From contig JAQGDQ010000085.1 in NCBI GenBank assembly GCA_030141605.1, forward strand, positions 124,001 through 188,000: a stretch of 64,000 bases of DNA, in the 5' to 3' direction. The notes under the pieces are model-generated. The model was not told where the DNA came from. It saw only the letters and a program-made list of their open reading frames with translations, and made no database searches. Numbering within the stretch: the stretch's first letter is position 1; each line of letters starts with the position of its first letter. Shown one piece after another: positions 14,428 to 25,685 of this stretch. The stretch is from Tubiluchus corallicola (Eukaryota; Priapulida; Priapulimorpha; Priapulimorphida; Tubiluchidae). A program made the translations under genes and the position numbers.

Positions 14428-15010
14428 AAAGGAAAACCGGACCAAATCTTACACTGCAGGTCAGAACGTTGTACTCTTTAAAATATTGAAAGGGGGCGTA
14501 CTATTTTTTCAAGAATGACTTATGTGAGAGAATTATTACCTCACAAACTCAATTTCATGTTCGCGCGGCTATTTCTTCGCTGTTACATGCATTTCGCCAT
14601 TCGCTAGTTAGATGGGCACTAGCGCCTGCATTTCGGAAACGAAGTTGAACAAAAACAGGTGGTGTACCTCTCAATTCACAGGTGTTCGTTTGTGACGCAC
14701 AGCACATGTTCGATAGCTCATGTGTGAGCATAGCAGTAAATTCGAAATTTGAATTTTAAAACTTATCTTAAAACTTGTCGAGTTTCATTACAGTACAATG
14801 AATCTCTTACAGTAGTGCTGTACTTCCATCTTCGCTTGTGTTCATGGAATGTTTTTGCTATTTGAAAACTATGTTCCTTTGTAATGTCATCAGTAGTTGG
14901 GCTCGCCCGCCGTTAATTAAGATTTTAACCCATTATTTAATTATCAAAAACGCTTTTGCAGTATTATTGGCGTTAAAATGTATACTTTTTACCGTACTTA
15001 AAAGTGGAGT
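14428..15010 (+). repeat. ~580-bp dispersed repeat, copy 3
   Basis: It shares 'aaaggaaaaccggacc', 'cactgcaggtca', 'ttcttcgctgttacatgcat' and 'gtatactttttaccgtact' with copy 1 in the same order. In all three copies a short frame near the 3' end encodes similar Leu/Ile-rich peptides containing 'AF(A/S)VLL', which follows from the repeat identity. Confidence 0.8.
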
Positions 15011-16061
15011 ATCATCTTACTCCAGAGGAATGCAACGCATTTAACGTCTCGTTCACTTTGGCATGGTGCACACTTTACCATCAGTTTTAGCATGGGGGCA
15101 TCCGTTAGTCTTGCCAGGCTAAACATTAATATTGTATTATTGAGTCAATTACCTTAATTAAGGCCTTAGTGAAAAAGTGAAACTTTTGGTGCGTTTTCAG
15201 GGTTTCAAATAAGCACAACAGTGTTTGAGAGGCAAGAAAAACGGCCAAAACTCGAACCCTGGTCACATTCCTCGTGAAGACTCTGAATGTGGTGTCAGAA
15301 TGTGTTGTTTAAAGTCAAACTAAACCCTCGCTGTAACATAAACTTTTACAAAACTTAAAATCCTACTCTTATTACGAATATTCAATTTATTTTATTACAA
15401 ACTTACTACAAAACTTGTTTCTTTTGATCTTTTATCACTTCGTTGTTAGCCGTATAAAATTTGAAGAACTGCCATTTTCGTTGCGCGAGATGAATGACGT
15501 AATAAGACCGTGGCGAAACCACCAAAAATTGGTAAACAAACATTGGTAACCAAAGGCGCTTTTTGCGCTACGTACATTCTAGCTCACTCACGCCAAAAAA
15601 ACGAAACATGGCGATCATTGCAGCAGTGCACGTATTCAAAATTTGCCAGAAAGAGGCAAAGTATTTCATTTATAAGTTTCTTTTGTTTCATAATAACTAT
15701 AAATTCTTCCTGTAATCATAATAATGCGTTAAAAACTTTAATGACTATTGTGGTTATGTAGGGCTGTAAATTCGAAAGAGATCTACGGCCACGTTAACGT
15801 GGAAACTTTGTTTCGAGACTGAAACGTGTTCATCATCCAGGTGAGACGCTGATCCAGCAGAGGTGTCTCAGTCACGATCAGAAGTGAATACGTCATTTCT
15901 CAACGAGACAAACAGCCACAATAAGTATGATGAATGAAACAACCCGGAGGGAGTATACTACGAATTATTCGAAGTAACTTTTTTTTTTAAAAATGCAATA
16001 CGACTTAGTGCGATACCTGAATGACAAACAACGTCACGTGACTGACTGCAATTTTCTCTCT
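15011..16061. other. Intergenic, nothing firm
   Basis: A B-box-like motif occurs in the minus direction near 15245-15260, but no A box or tRNA fold goes with it. No gene is supported. Confidence 0.4.
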
Positions 16062-16368
16062 GCGTCACAATAAACTTTTTCACTGTTTCGTTGTGCACAG
16101 TATGCACACCCAGTTGCTGCAGGTCAAACGTTAAGTGAACCACAGTAACGCGTCTTAACTGCAACCGTCACGTGACATGCGTGCAAAGCCGTCGGCCGTA
16201 TCAGTTCAGTAACTTCAGTTGTTTTACGTGAACTTAACTTTATTATGCATTAATCTATGCGTAGAGTGATTTACTAGCAGGATCTTACTTGGGAACAAGA
16301 AAAATAGGTAAGGTTCTAGTTAGTTGTTAATTTGTTACTATCACAATGGCATGGGCTGCAAGGCGTTG
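16062..16368 (+). repeat. Dispersed ~300-bp repeat, partner of 29262-29560
   Basis: Landmarks 'tcactgtttcgttgtgc', 'acgcgtcttaac', 'gtgatttactagcaggatc' and 'catgggctgc' recur in inverted order and complementary strand at 29262-29560. The pair is diverged but collinear. Class unknown. Confidence 0.75.
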
Positions 16369-17270
16369 TCAAGTGTACACAAATGCGTTGTCAGGTTCAC
16401 TTAACCGTTGACTTTTCACGATCATCATCAATCGCTGGAACTGTGAAATGGCTTATTTTGTTAAATGTGTTATAATCGATAGGCTAAATTACTTTTCTAA
16501 TGGAACTAAGAAGAAGGTAAATTAAATTAATTACACAAAGTTTATTTGTGAATATGAACTATTATTTACAATTAATCACCAATGATAGCACATAATGTTT
16601 TACACTGTGAACCAGTCTACACTCAAAACTTAAATTTTCACAACTAACACACTTAAATAAAATTAACCAAAAAATCGTTAGTTTAATTACTGGGCCGGTT
16701 AGATTCGGGTAGATTTTTAACTTACGAATTTTTCTTTTACCCTCAAATAGAACGTTGGTATGTCTAAAGTATAATTACGAAATAAAAACTAGAGTTTTAA
16801 TATTTTGCGTTACAAATTTTCCATTAATGTTGTCTAGGTTAACATGTAGTAATTTCTAATCTTCTTGATAGTTTGTATATGCTACAATATACTGTGCAAT
16901 TGTTTTTTATACTCTTCTGACCCCGAGTGTCTATAGTGTAATGCTGAGTTGCCCATGACGTTGTGCCATATCAATCGGGCCAATGCTATTATGTCATGTC
17001 ACCAAATATTTTGTCATAGTCGCGTTATGTCATAGGCTTGTGCGTATTGGTTTTTCGACTATTCCAACCAAAATGCAGGTTCAAACTTCCACAGTATGAG
17101 TATGTTACATAAGTGGTAAACTGTTGGACGACTTGGGCCTTCATTGAATTTTCAAATCAGTTAATCAGTTTTTCTTGGAGGAAACTGCCATGGAATAGCG
17201 ATAGGATAACCCCGAATGTAACACATCCCTTTCTTTGTGACCTATATTACCTACGTCAATAAATTATAAT

Positions 17271-17276
17271 TTTATT
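17271..17276 (-). promoter_or_regulatory. Candidate poly(A) signal of the PLA2-like gene
   Basis: AATAAA on the minus strand, about 105 nt downstream of the stop codon at 17380. An earlier AATAAA lies inside the last codons of the gene and is unlikely to be the one used. Confidence 0.4.
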
Positions 17277-17379
17277 GCTCATACCTACGAATATAAATAA
17301 ATACACCACTCATCAATAGTTATCAATAGATTAAGCTGTAATTTAAGTACTGGGCAATGACTTTCTACTGGCCTCTTTT

Positions 17380-17631
17380 CTACTTTCTTCTTCTTCGCTT
17401 TTTTATTTCAGCAATTTCTCCTTCGTCGTCTCCCATGACGTAGTCAACGACACAATCTACCCTGCACAACCTTGGTGTGTCACGACCAAAATAGTGGTGT
17501 TGCATCACTGCAACAAGCATGTTACCGGCGCTGACGACACAACTGTCGTCATCACTGTCAACACACATTTGACTAGCTTCCTCCATAAAACCTCTATCGC
17601 AGTCATCTCTTTCCACTCCGTAATCGTAACC
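17380..17631 (-). CDS. PLA2-like gene, coding exon 3 (C-terminal half of domain and basic tail)
   Basis: The acceptor reads 'tgtttcag' and phase is 0. It encodes residues 462-544 with Cys472, 484, 492, 517 and 521, Asp473 of the CDRGF motif, an acidic stretch and a terminal KKRRRRK run, then TAG. Confidence 0.85.
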   Translation of the reverse strand, partial: GYDYGVERDDCDRGFMEEASQMCVDSDDDSCVVSAGNMLVAVMQHHYFGRDTPRLCRVDCVVDYVMGDDEGEIAEIKKRRRRK

Positions 17632-20600
17632 CTGAAACACAAAAGCACTATTGTCAGTAGTCACGTGATAACAACCACTTTTCTTAGGTTTCTCAGTTTC
17701 TCAGAAACGTCCGTTTTTCGAAATAGTGGTTAGTAAAACAACATGACGTGAAATGAATGCAAACACTTGTACAGTAACACAGTTAAAAGACAACATGAAG
17801 AAACATAAGACTTGGTTCCACCCAGAAAAAACGTTCCACCAAATTAACTCGTAGATGTTCATTCTGGTAGAAGTGTTTGTAAAACAAGTCCACATGAGCG
17901 TGTAGCCAGTTTCCCCTCTATGTTCAAGAGTTATAAATGCCCTCCAAGACCCCATCAAGTGCCACAAGAATATATTCTTTGGGATTCAAGCTACACGAAG
18001 ACGTGCGTTTCTTTTACAAGTGCCTCTGCCATGGTGAGGGACCTGTACAAACCTCTTGGCGATACATGAAATTTAACATAAAAAATTAGCAATTAAAATT
18101 AACGCCGAAAATTTCTTTTCAGAAATTCAAGTTAGTCATAAACATTCTCTATAAAACACAGTCATTGCTCGAATAATATGAACCATTTAATTACAATATG
18201 ATATGTAATATGTGATATGAACCAGTTAATTATTATAATCTTAATATCATGATTAATATTAATAATAGTACCAACCTGCAATTAATGAAATTGATTATAG
18301 TGGAATAGAAAATTAATTAGTTAGAATCACTCTTGTGAGAGCGATCTAACATTGGAAAAGCTGAATTCGGTTGCTAGCTATAAGAGATAAACTTTGGACT
18401 ACCTTGATGACAGTTTAGTAGTATAAAGCGTTTGCCTTGTAAGCAGAAGGTCTTTTGTTCAAATCCAAGCTATACTCCAACTTTTTCACATTTTCACTGT
18501 TTTCACACCGTTTTTCAAATTTGCAATCAAATTTATCTTAATATTGGTGTTGTACCTTAATGAACCTGTTGTAAATCCTTTTCGTTTCACCCAGCATTAT
18601 CCTGGTTGCGTTTTGTTTAGTAACTTAACAATTGCAAAGAACTTTTTTATAATTTTCGGGTTTGATCATTTTTTAAATCAGGTAGAAAATTCTGTCACCT
18701 GCAAATTGGAGAAATTGTGCTTCTACGTGTGCATGCATTCTCAAGTAATTTTCATCATTACAACATTCATCATTTGAAATTCTACATGCCTTCAGACCTA
18801 TTCAGATTTACTTTAGCTACAACCTCATCATTAACCCTCCCCAGAAACACAACACACAGCGTAATTATGAGCTGAATTGTTGAACAGTCGGCTTCGCCAA
18901 TAACTTGCCAACCACAGGTTGTTGCGCCATAATGAATAACCAACACTAAATAATTAACGAAAGGCATGCACAGCTTTCCATAAAGAATATTAGTGAAGAG
19001 GTGTTGAATTACTACGTACGCATGTATAGCAGACTTCATGCTTGTTGCACATGTCCATGAAAATGTCCACTACTTCTGGTGGGGCGCCAGCTTCGACAGC
19101 CACGTCGCAATTTGTTACCATGACATCGATTGCAGGGCACTCATCTTCTATATACAAATTATACATACAATTACCATGCTATCATACAGCAATTAAATAG
19201 CTTAAATCAATTATTAAACAACTCGTACAGATTTTGCAACTTTATATAATCTTAAAGCCGCTGTGCGTTGCTCATTATAATAGTAGTTACTGGAAGAAAG
19301 TCACGTTTGCAATTATCTGAAGTGGGTATAGTCATGCAAAGAGTATTACTGAAAAGCTTAGAGTTGATTCGAGCAAATAAACTTTAAATTACTAATATTA
19401 TGGTGTTTGTGCACCTGCGAAGTTGACTCATTCACGTGACAATATAAGAGTGCACGTGAAATGAAACTGGTAGAAAAACCCGTTAACATTTTTAGCTATG
19501 CATTTTCTGAAAGAAAACGCTTCTCGATGCTACGTGAATTGTGAAATAAAACACGTGCTGGAAGCTTTTTAGAAATTATTGTCACTGCTTGTCTATTTGT
19601 GCAAAGTTATACGCTTGAGTCATCTTGAACAAGTAAAAATAATGATATGCAGACTCACTTTAGTTATCATTCTGAGAGATATAACTACGTCTGAAATCCA
19701 TTTGATGACATTTCAGCGATTTAAATTGAAGTTGCAAACAGGAAAAAGGAAAGGGGAAAAGAGAGAAAAAATAGAAAGAAACAAGTAAAAGAATGAATTT
19801 TTATAACAGGGTAGGACAAGAAGGAGAAGGAAAAGAAAAGAGAAGATTCCATAATTTAATAAACCGATTATATAACTGTTCAACTTGATTTTTTCTAATA
19901 AATCTTTCTTCATCATCATGCAAACTTTTTATTTTTTATTTTCCAAGTTTCTGTTTTATTGCATTACATTTCATTTTATTTTTTCTCATTTTTAATTTTT
20001 GTTTATTTAAAAAGTTATGACTATCATTAAAAATTTCCTTTAAAGCTGTAGATGGAAGAAGCCCCTTCATGCTTGTGGTAGTTTCACACTACAAGCGACT
20101 TAAACGAAAGCAGAACATTTGTATTGAACGCAAAAAATTATTTGTCTAGTCATTAGTTACCCACATCCTCCCATTCTTTGCGTCTCCTGTAGAAGATTTC
20201 GTCTTTTGGTGAATACCTTGCACCAGGAAATGCCACCTGCTTTTTCCGTCTGTCTGGATACGCTACAGCAACATCTAAACGAAACAAAATGGCGGTTGAC
20301 ACAGAAACTCAAATATTGGTTTTGTCAAGCTTTCGGAATGTTAATTTCTATCTTGATAACTCCCTCCCAACCTATTTTTGTGGCCTTTAAGCCATTCTTT
20401 GCTCCTGCTAAACCCTCCTTTACCCCAGTTTCCTCACCTGCTCCTCACTTCCCTTTCCCTCCAGCTGTCATCGCCAATCACCAAAGAAACTTGGTATCAC
20501 TGCGTTACGAAATGTGAAACAAATATTGATAAGGTCAACGGTACCACCTGAGAGCAAGGAGACTCCTCATAGTCCTGATGTTCAAGCACTTGTATCAACA

Positions 20601-22713
20601 CTGTCGTTCTTATTAACAGCTTTTTTTTCAAATGGAAGTACCCGCAGACCTCATTTAAAAAAATTTGTGACTAAAACAACACTTCCAGTGCTGGGTCAGA
20701 AGCTGCCACTTTGACCCTTGTCTCCTCGTCTAGGATTGTTTTCAAGTAGAGGAAAGACATTTTATTGATACTTGTAAATAAACTTTAATGATTTTAAACC
20801 ACGGCTAGTTAACCAGAACAATCCAGGTGCTCGAGACGGTCTGCGCCAAAATTGTGGAAAGTCTAAAAACTAGTTATAAATAATAAAAAGAGCTACATGG
20901 GGAGTTACTGAAGAACAGCAGGGACACTTCCAAGATTATCATACTACATAGCTTAATCCTGTACTGTAAGCCTACTTCTAGAAAAAACATTTTATTAGGT
21001 TTAATCTCACGTATTTTAAATACCTCGCGTAGTATTTAAGATTAAGATCATTTATTATCAATAAGCTTTCTAAAAGCGAATACGCCTGTGAGATTATATA
21101 AAGCGACTCTTATAAGCATTTTTGCCAAGATTGATATGCTTCTGTTTATTAATGACACACAAGGGCCACATTTGTTTTATCTAGTTTCTGAGACGTTCAG
21201 TGTGTAAAAGAGCAGGGAGCTCTATTTAAGGATTTCCACTTTTTTTAATTTTTGCAGCTTAATAGGCTTTATTAATTTTCTATTAATATTAATTTTTTCT
21301 ATTAATATTGTTGTTTACGTGTGTGTTTATGTACAAGAAATTCTATCTGCAACTACTTTTTATTTCCAAGAGCGCACAATTTTCTTGCAAATCAAGAAAA
21401 TTGCTGCACAAGTTACAAGACTGGAGTTGTTTAAAATACGTTTATGAAGAGTACTTACCGTTGGGTAATGGTTGATTCCACCATCTTTCGCCTCTATTTG
21501 ACAGATACTGTCTTTTTAGTACTGCATTTGGGACTGCATCGAAGGAAAACGGCATTTGAGTATCGTAACGAAATGGCGGTTCGACATTATCACTTTCTTC
21601 TTCTTCAAATTCTTCGTCATCTTCAAAGTCTTCGTTATTCATCGTATAACTTTCCAATGCTTCAATTAGTTTTTCTGCATCGTAAGCAAGTCGCAGTTTT
21701 TTAAATTCACTTTCCAAATTGGGATCTTCTTCTGCTGACAAGTGCTGGCTTTGTGCCATTTGAATTTCTGAAAGTGCTTCGTCCAAAGCAGCATTTTCAA
21801 TGTCACTAAGTGCATCAACTACACTATCCAAGACTTCTTCAGTTACTTCTTCAGAATCTTCGGCTTCAGTACCGTCTTCTAGAGAATCTACAATATATGG
21901 CTCCTCATCTTCATTATCATTCTCATCTTCGATATCATCATTCTCATTTTCAGCTTCTAAACGCCCCTGTTTTTCATATTCTAAATCTTTGTTCATTTCG
22001 TTTTTAAACAAGTTAAACAACCACTCATTCATATCTTCTTTTGATTGTTCTTCATCAGATTCTGTTTCATCCTCTTCTTCTTCCTCCATTTCGTCTTCTT
22101 GTTCTTCACTATTATTTTCAGAATTACTGCCTTCCATATTTTCTGAATTATCTATCTCTTCTGCTGCTTTAATTTTTGCAAAAACTTTATGTAGTCTTTC
22201 TTGTTGGTCGTTTTCATCATCATCATCAAATCGCAAACGTCCGTAATTTTCACTCTTTTTTCGTTTCTGTCCTTCAGCACCCATTATGAATTGGAACTCC
22301 CGTCTACGCTCGCTCTCGTGATCTAAGTCTTCTCTTTTCTTTTTCTTTTCGTTTTTTCCATCACCCTGATAGAAGTTTTCCATATCATCCCTGTCAGCTT
22401 CTCTTGCACCAAATTGTGCTATTGCATTTGCTAGCACATCTCGCATGTCTCCCTCCTGTCTTTTCCTGACAGCAAGGCGCTTTTTGAACTGGTAAGGCCT
22501 ATGTAAGATGTCGCTGACTTGATTGTCATCCAAACTTTTTCTTTTACGCTGAATAACGTCTAAGGCGCGAGTAAGACTAGGCGCATCATAGTTGTCATCA
22601 TACAACTCAGCTGGCTCGTAGTACCTCTTCCTAAACGTATATGCGTAAGAAGACACTTCCGGAAAAAGCACCACTCCTATGAGGAGGCATGCAGCTACCG
22701 TTAGAAGCCCCAT
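17380..22713 (-). CDS. Secreted precursor: acidic granin-like pro-region plus phospholipase-A2-like domain (3 exons)
   Basis: Exons 22713-21459, 19147-19020 and 17631-17380 join in phase (1, then 0) to give 544 aa. Residues 1-22 form a hydrophobic signal peptide. Residues ~28-400 lack cysteine and are dominated by Glu/Asp runs, with many Arg/Lys clusters of prohormone-convertase type. A Lys400-Arg401 site precedes Gln402 and a ~143-residue Cys-rich domain with ten cysteines. Its core reads CNKHEVCYTCG (452-462), then CDRGF (472-476) and QMC. This spacing is that of small secreted phospholipases A2 of the bacterial/conodipine-like type: a helix bearing Cys-x-x-His-Asp-x-Cys-Tyr, followed by a helix bearing Cys-Asp-x-x-Phe. 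His455 and Asp473 would be the catalytic pair; the usual Asp after the His is Glu456. The tail is KKRRRRK. The start is fixed by an in-frame stop upstream. Gene structure is seen; the PLA2 family is recognised by motif; activity, substrate and prodomain function are unknown. The acidic region could buffer, sort or bind calcium. Confidence 0.82.
18405..18478 (+). pseudogene. tRNA-like sequence (Thr-UGU-like anticodon arm), pseudogene or SINE head
   Basis: It shows a D-arm-like 'gtttagtagtataaagc', a 7-nt anticodon loop CTTGTAA on a 5-bp stem and a B box 'gttcaaatcc'. The acceptor stem does not pair and the T stem has a mismatch, so it is not called as a functional tRNA. It lies inside intron 2 of the PLA2-like gene on the opposite strand. 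Confidence 0.5.
19020..19147 (-). CDS. PLA2-like gene, coding exon 2 (catalytic His helix)
   Basis: The acceptor reads 'tatatag' and the exon starts with AA, completing GAA (Glu419) with the G of exon 1. It ends TGC at the donor GTACGT, phase 0. It encodes residues 419-461, with Cys422, Cys432, Cys452, His455, Cys458 and Cys461. Confidence 0.85.
19788..21440. other. Main part of intron 1 of the PLA2-like gene; plus-strand frames unresolved
   Basis: The opposite strand carries two overlapping frames at 20206-20714 (103 and 66 aa), with no recognised domain and a frame shift between them. A short ATG frame near 20290 has a good start context but ends after 32 codons. Could be an old inserted pseudogene; no assignment is made. 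Confidence 0.3.
21459..22713 (-). CDS. PLA2-like gene, coding exon 1 (signal peptide and acidic pro-region)
   Basis: Encodes residues 1-418. The exon ends AAC-G at a strong GTAAGT donor, phase 1. Reading on through the donor adds only five codons before a stop, so the open frame looks complete but is not. The strongest acidic blocks are at ~200-223 and ~255-292, with another at ~361-375. A Trp-containing hydrophobic helix lies at ~229-240. Confidence 0.88.
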
Positions 22714-22725
22714 TGCAAATGAACG

Positions 22726-22743
22726 CTAATGATAAAATGCCAT
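22726..22743 (-). promoter_or_regulatory. In-frame upstream mini-ORF (MAFYH-stop)
   Basis: An upstream ATG begins one base after a candidate splice acceptor, is in the same frame as the main ATG and stops at TAG four codons before it. It fixes the main start at 22713 and could lower translation of the precursor if it is retained in the mRNA. Confidence 0.45.
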
Positions 22744-22760
22744 CCTGAAAAAATACAGAT
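22744..22760 (-). promoter_or_regulatory. Candidate 3' splice acceptor upstream of the PLA2-like start
   Basis: The minus strand reads 'ctgtattttttcag' followed by GATGG. It would be either the end of a 5'-UTR intron or a spliced-leader acceptor; the two cannot be told apart here. Confidence 0.45.
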
Positions 22761-23133
22761 AATTACCACCTTAATGCGCCTAGCAGCAACTATACAAATA
22801 GCACAAAATCTGTTGGGAGTAGCATCTCTATTCTTTACCCGCTGGCAAATTACCCCTTGTGTCGATTCCGGTTATAATTATTAATTAATCCATTTTTATA
22901 CTATATAAATCAAAAGTGCTGAAGTCAGATATTTTTAGCATTTCAGATTAATTGTGTTTTAATTCAATATTTTAGATTACTTGTATTTAGTTTCCTTTTT
23001 TATTTACTTGTAACGTTACTTTTATAAAGTCTGAAGATGAGTTGAGTTAAAAGAGTGTTTGTGACATTGGGTAGGGATAGAATAATGTTTATATCTCTTA
23101 TAAAGCTCATAAAACACATTAAGAAGTTTTGCA

Positions 23134-23360
23134 GATGGCTGACGAAGAAATTTCCTTAATTTCTACTATTACGGAACGCAAAATTCAATATTTTAGTTGC
23201 CTAATTCGTGCCAGTGTGATACAAGGATTGTTGCTGAAGTTGCTGGAATGTACCATGGATGCAAGTGTAGAAGCCAGAGGGATGGAGGGATGACTGAATT
23301 GTTGATGTTGATGATGTCTTTACCAGCTTCTTTTTGCAGGCAAGACTGAAAAAATCGGAC
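23134..23360 (+). pseudogene. LINE 3'-end fossil (reverse-transcriptase C-terminal tail)
   Basis: An open segment beginning MADEEISL continues into ERKIQYFSCLIR, like the 'RK..YFGH..R' motif at the C-terminus of several non-LTR retrotransposon polymerases. Downstream, the sequence is broken by stops and frame changes. Short and degenerate. Confidence 0.45.
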
Positions 23361-24450
23361 ATGACACTAGATGGTAATGATGAATTAAAAACTCTTTTTC
23401 AACAAACTGTGCTGTATATAAGCTGAAAGCTAACACACGTGTAGGCCTACAGACACTTTCATGCGTCATATTTAAAGAATATTATATCCACCAGACTGTA
23501 CCTTGATTACTTCTGCTAGTATATTGTGAAGTGAACTAATGTAATACATTGGCTGATGTCGGATAATGAGTGTCAGGCTTTTTACTAAAAATAATAAAGC
23601 CGATTAGACAATGTTGTCAAGAAATATGTATCTTCGAGGCATGGGGTGTGTTGTTTCTTGTAACGTGTTTGTCTAAGTCGCCTAGCAAACAGCTTTTGTT
23701 ATGCTTCAAGCATGTAACAATAGAATACGCAGTCGTCTTCTGCATGAAATGTCTAATGTATGAAATGCTTCCTTTTCTATGTGTTGTGAAATAACGTTTG
23801 TTAAACATTACGGTAAACTCTCTAGTCTTGCATTGATCATTATTGTCCTTAATTTATTAATATGCAAACTACAGCGTTTTTAGACCACGCAGGTACAATT
23901 TAACATAAGTACTAATGTGTTGTGTACTAGTGCTAGTCTTGTATTAATGCAATTACTAATTTAATTAATTAATTATCATTGTAAATATCATTATGTAGAT
24001 TCTGTAGAAAGCAAAGTTAATTTCATACGTATTTTACTCTTGAACAAAATTTAAAATCTTTTCGAACTTTGAGGCCAAAATTAAGCATTCGGTCTAATAA
24101 ATTTCACATTCTTGTCTTCTATAACAATCAAAACCTTTGTTGCTTGCCTACTGTTTCTGTTTTTCCTCTTCTTTACTAATAAACAAAAGGAAAGGACTGT
24201 GTTTACATAAATTTGTTAGTTTTAGTGAAGCCTCAAACTCATTGTATGAAACGAGATAAGAATAATATAACATGATAAGACCTGTTTGCTGGCGACGAGG
24301 GGGGGGTGCTAGACAAACACGCTGCACGAAAAAATATATGGGCATATTGGCATATTTCTCAACAACAGTGTCTGTACTGTTATATTACTTTCAGTAAAAC
24401 CTGAAACTTATTATCTGACATCAGACAGTGTTTGGCCAAACAAAATTTCA

Positions 24451-24785
24451 AATCAGGATCTTTATAATAAAGTCAAAGCAGAGGAAAGAACAGTTAAAAT
24501 CAAAAGGAGAAGATTAAGATGGATAGGACATGTTATACGACCACCAAATAGGAGCCCATTAAAATTAGTTTTCAAAGAAGCACTACAAAAAGAAAAGAAA
24601 CCGCAAGACGGACAGCTGCTAACTTACATCAATTTCATCCAAATATATCTTATGAACACATAATTATATATCAAAAATCAAGAGATATGGAAAAGTTGCG
24701 GGTGACAGGGCAGCGTGGTCTAAAGCGACCGCAAGAGTCATATCAGAGGACGTGTGACTACAGAGACGAAATGAATGAAGCTCAT
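24451..24785 (+). pseudogene. LINE 3'-end fossil (RRRLRWIGHVIR motif)
   Basis: One frame reads RTVKIKRRRLRWIGHVIR, the signature found near the C-terminus of many RTE/CR1-like non-LTR retrotransposon polymerases. After a frame change another stretch reads AGDRAAWSKATARVI, matching the usual 'DR..W' tail, then a stop. Frameshifts and stops show it is dead. It lies about 1.1 kb from the similar fossil at 23134. Confidence 0.7.
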
Positions 24786-25685
24786 TGTCAGGTAGTTCAT
24801 TTCCTATACTAAAGTCACCTTCCAATTTTTACACGTACTTTGTACTTCTTTGGTCATCTATGAAGACGAATCGTAAAAACTGATTAGGTGTTTGCAAAGA
24901 CAGCCTTTTTGGTATCGTGACTTTTAACTCTAAAGAAAATATAAACTCCTGCACCATCTTGCCGACTGCCGAGAGCGGTAAATGAATTTATGTGAAAACA
25001 TGTTTGCCATTAAAAACACACAGGCTGCTTATAATACCTTCAACTCTATCAGCCGACGTTCAAATATGCCATAATCCAGCTGACCTAAACATATGACAGT
25101 TTCAGGCAAAAGTGGGATTTGCGTGCATAACGCAAAAGAACAAAAACCTAAACGTGGCTTATTGCTTTTTTCAATTTGTCAAGATTTGTGTGCAGTAATC
25201 TCTAACCAAATGTAGTATCAGCGCCTTTTTGCATTTTCAGAAGTTATCAAATTTGATGTTGGAAAACTACTACCAAATCACATTAAAATGTCACATGGGC
25301 AACCCCATTTTACGTTTTAGTCACTTTATGCACTTAATGCTTTACTTAAGAGTTTTATGTTCTACATCTATGTACTGGTAAGTCGAAGTTTCAAGCGTTA
25401 CTTGTGAACTTGGGTAGCCAGGCCTATTCATATTAACGTAATGTGTTTCCGCTAAACAAGGTCGTCAACTCAACATCACGTTTTTTCAGACCAAATATAA
25501 CAAGTAAAAAGCAAGACGATGGCAGTGATGGCAACAAAAATACATCAGTGCCAAATGCGCTAATGCTGCCTTCGTCGCCATCATCATTATTGTCTTCACA
25601 AATACCACAACCAGTAGCGATAATAGAAAGAGCAGTGGGACAAAAATCAGCAAGAGAAGTAGTACCAGTATAACAGTAATAGTAA

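Noticed and set aside
15240-15300. Minus-strand B-box-like motif as a tRNA or SINE
   Set aside because: No A box, no cloverleaf and no shared SINE tail.
20206-20714. Two adjacent plus-strand frames (103 and 66 aa)
   Set aside because: No recognised motif, frame change between them, and placement antisense in an intron; could be an old pseudogene but evidence is insufficient.
21800-22246. 148-aa Ser-rich plus-strand frame
   Set aside because: It is the antisense shadow of the Glu/Asp-rich exon 1 of the PLA2-like gene.
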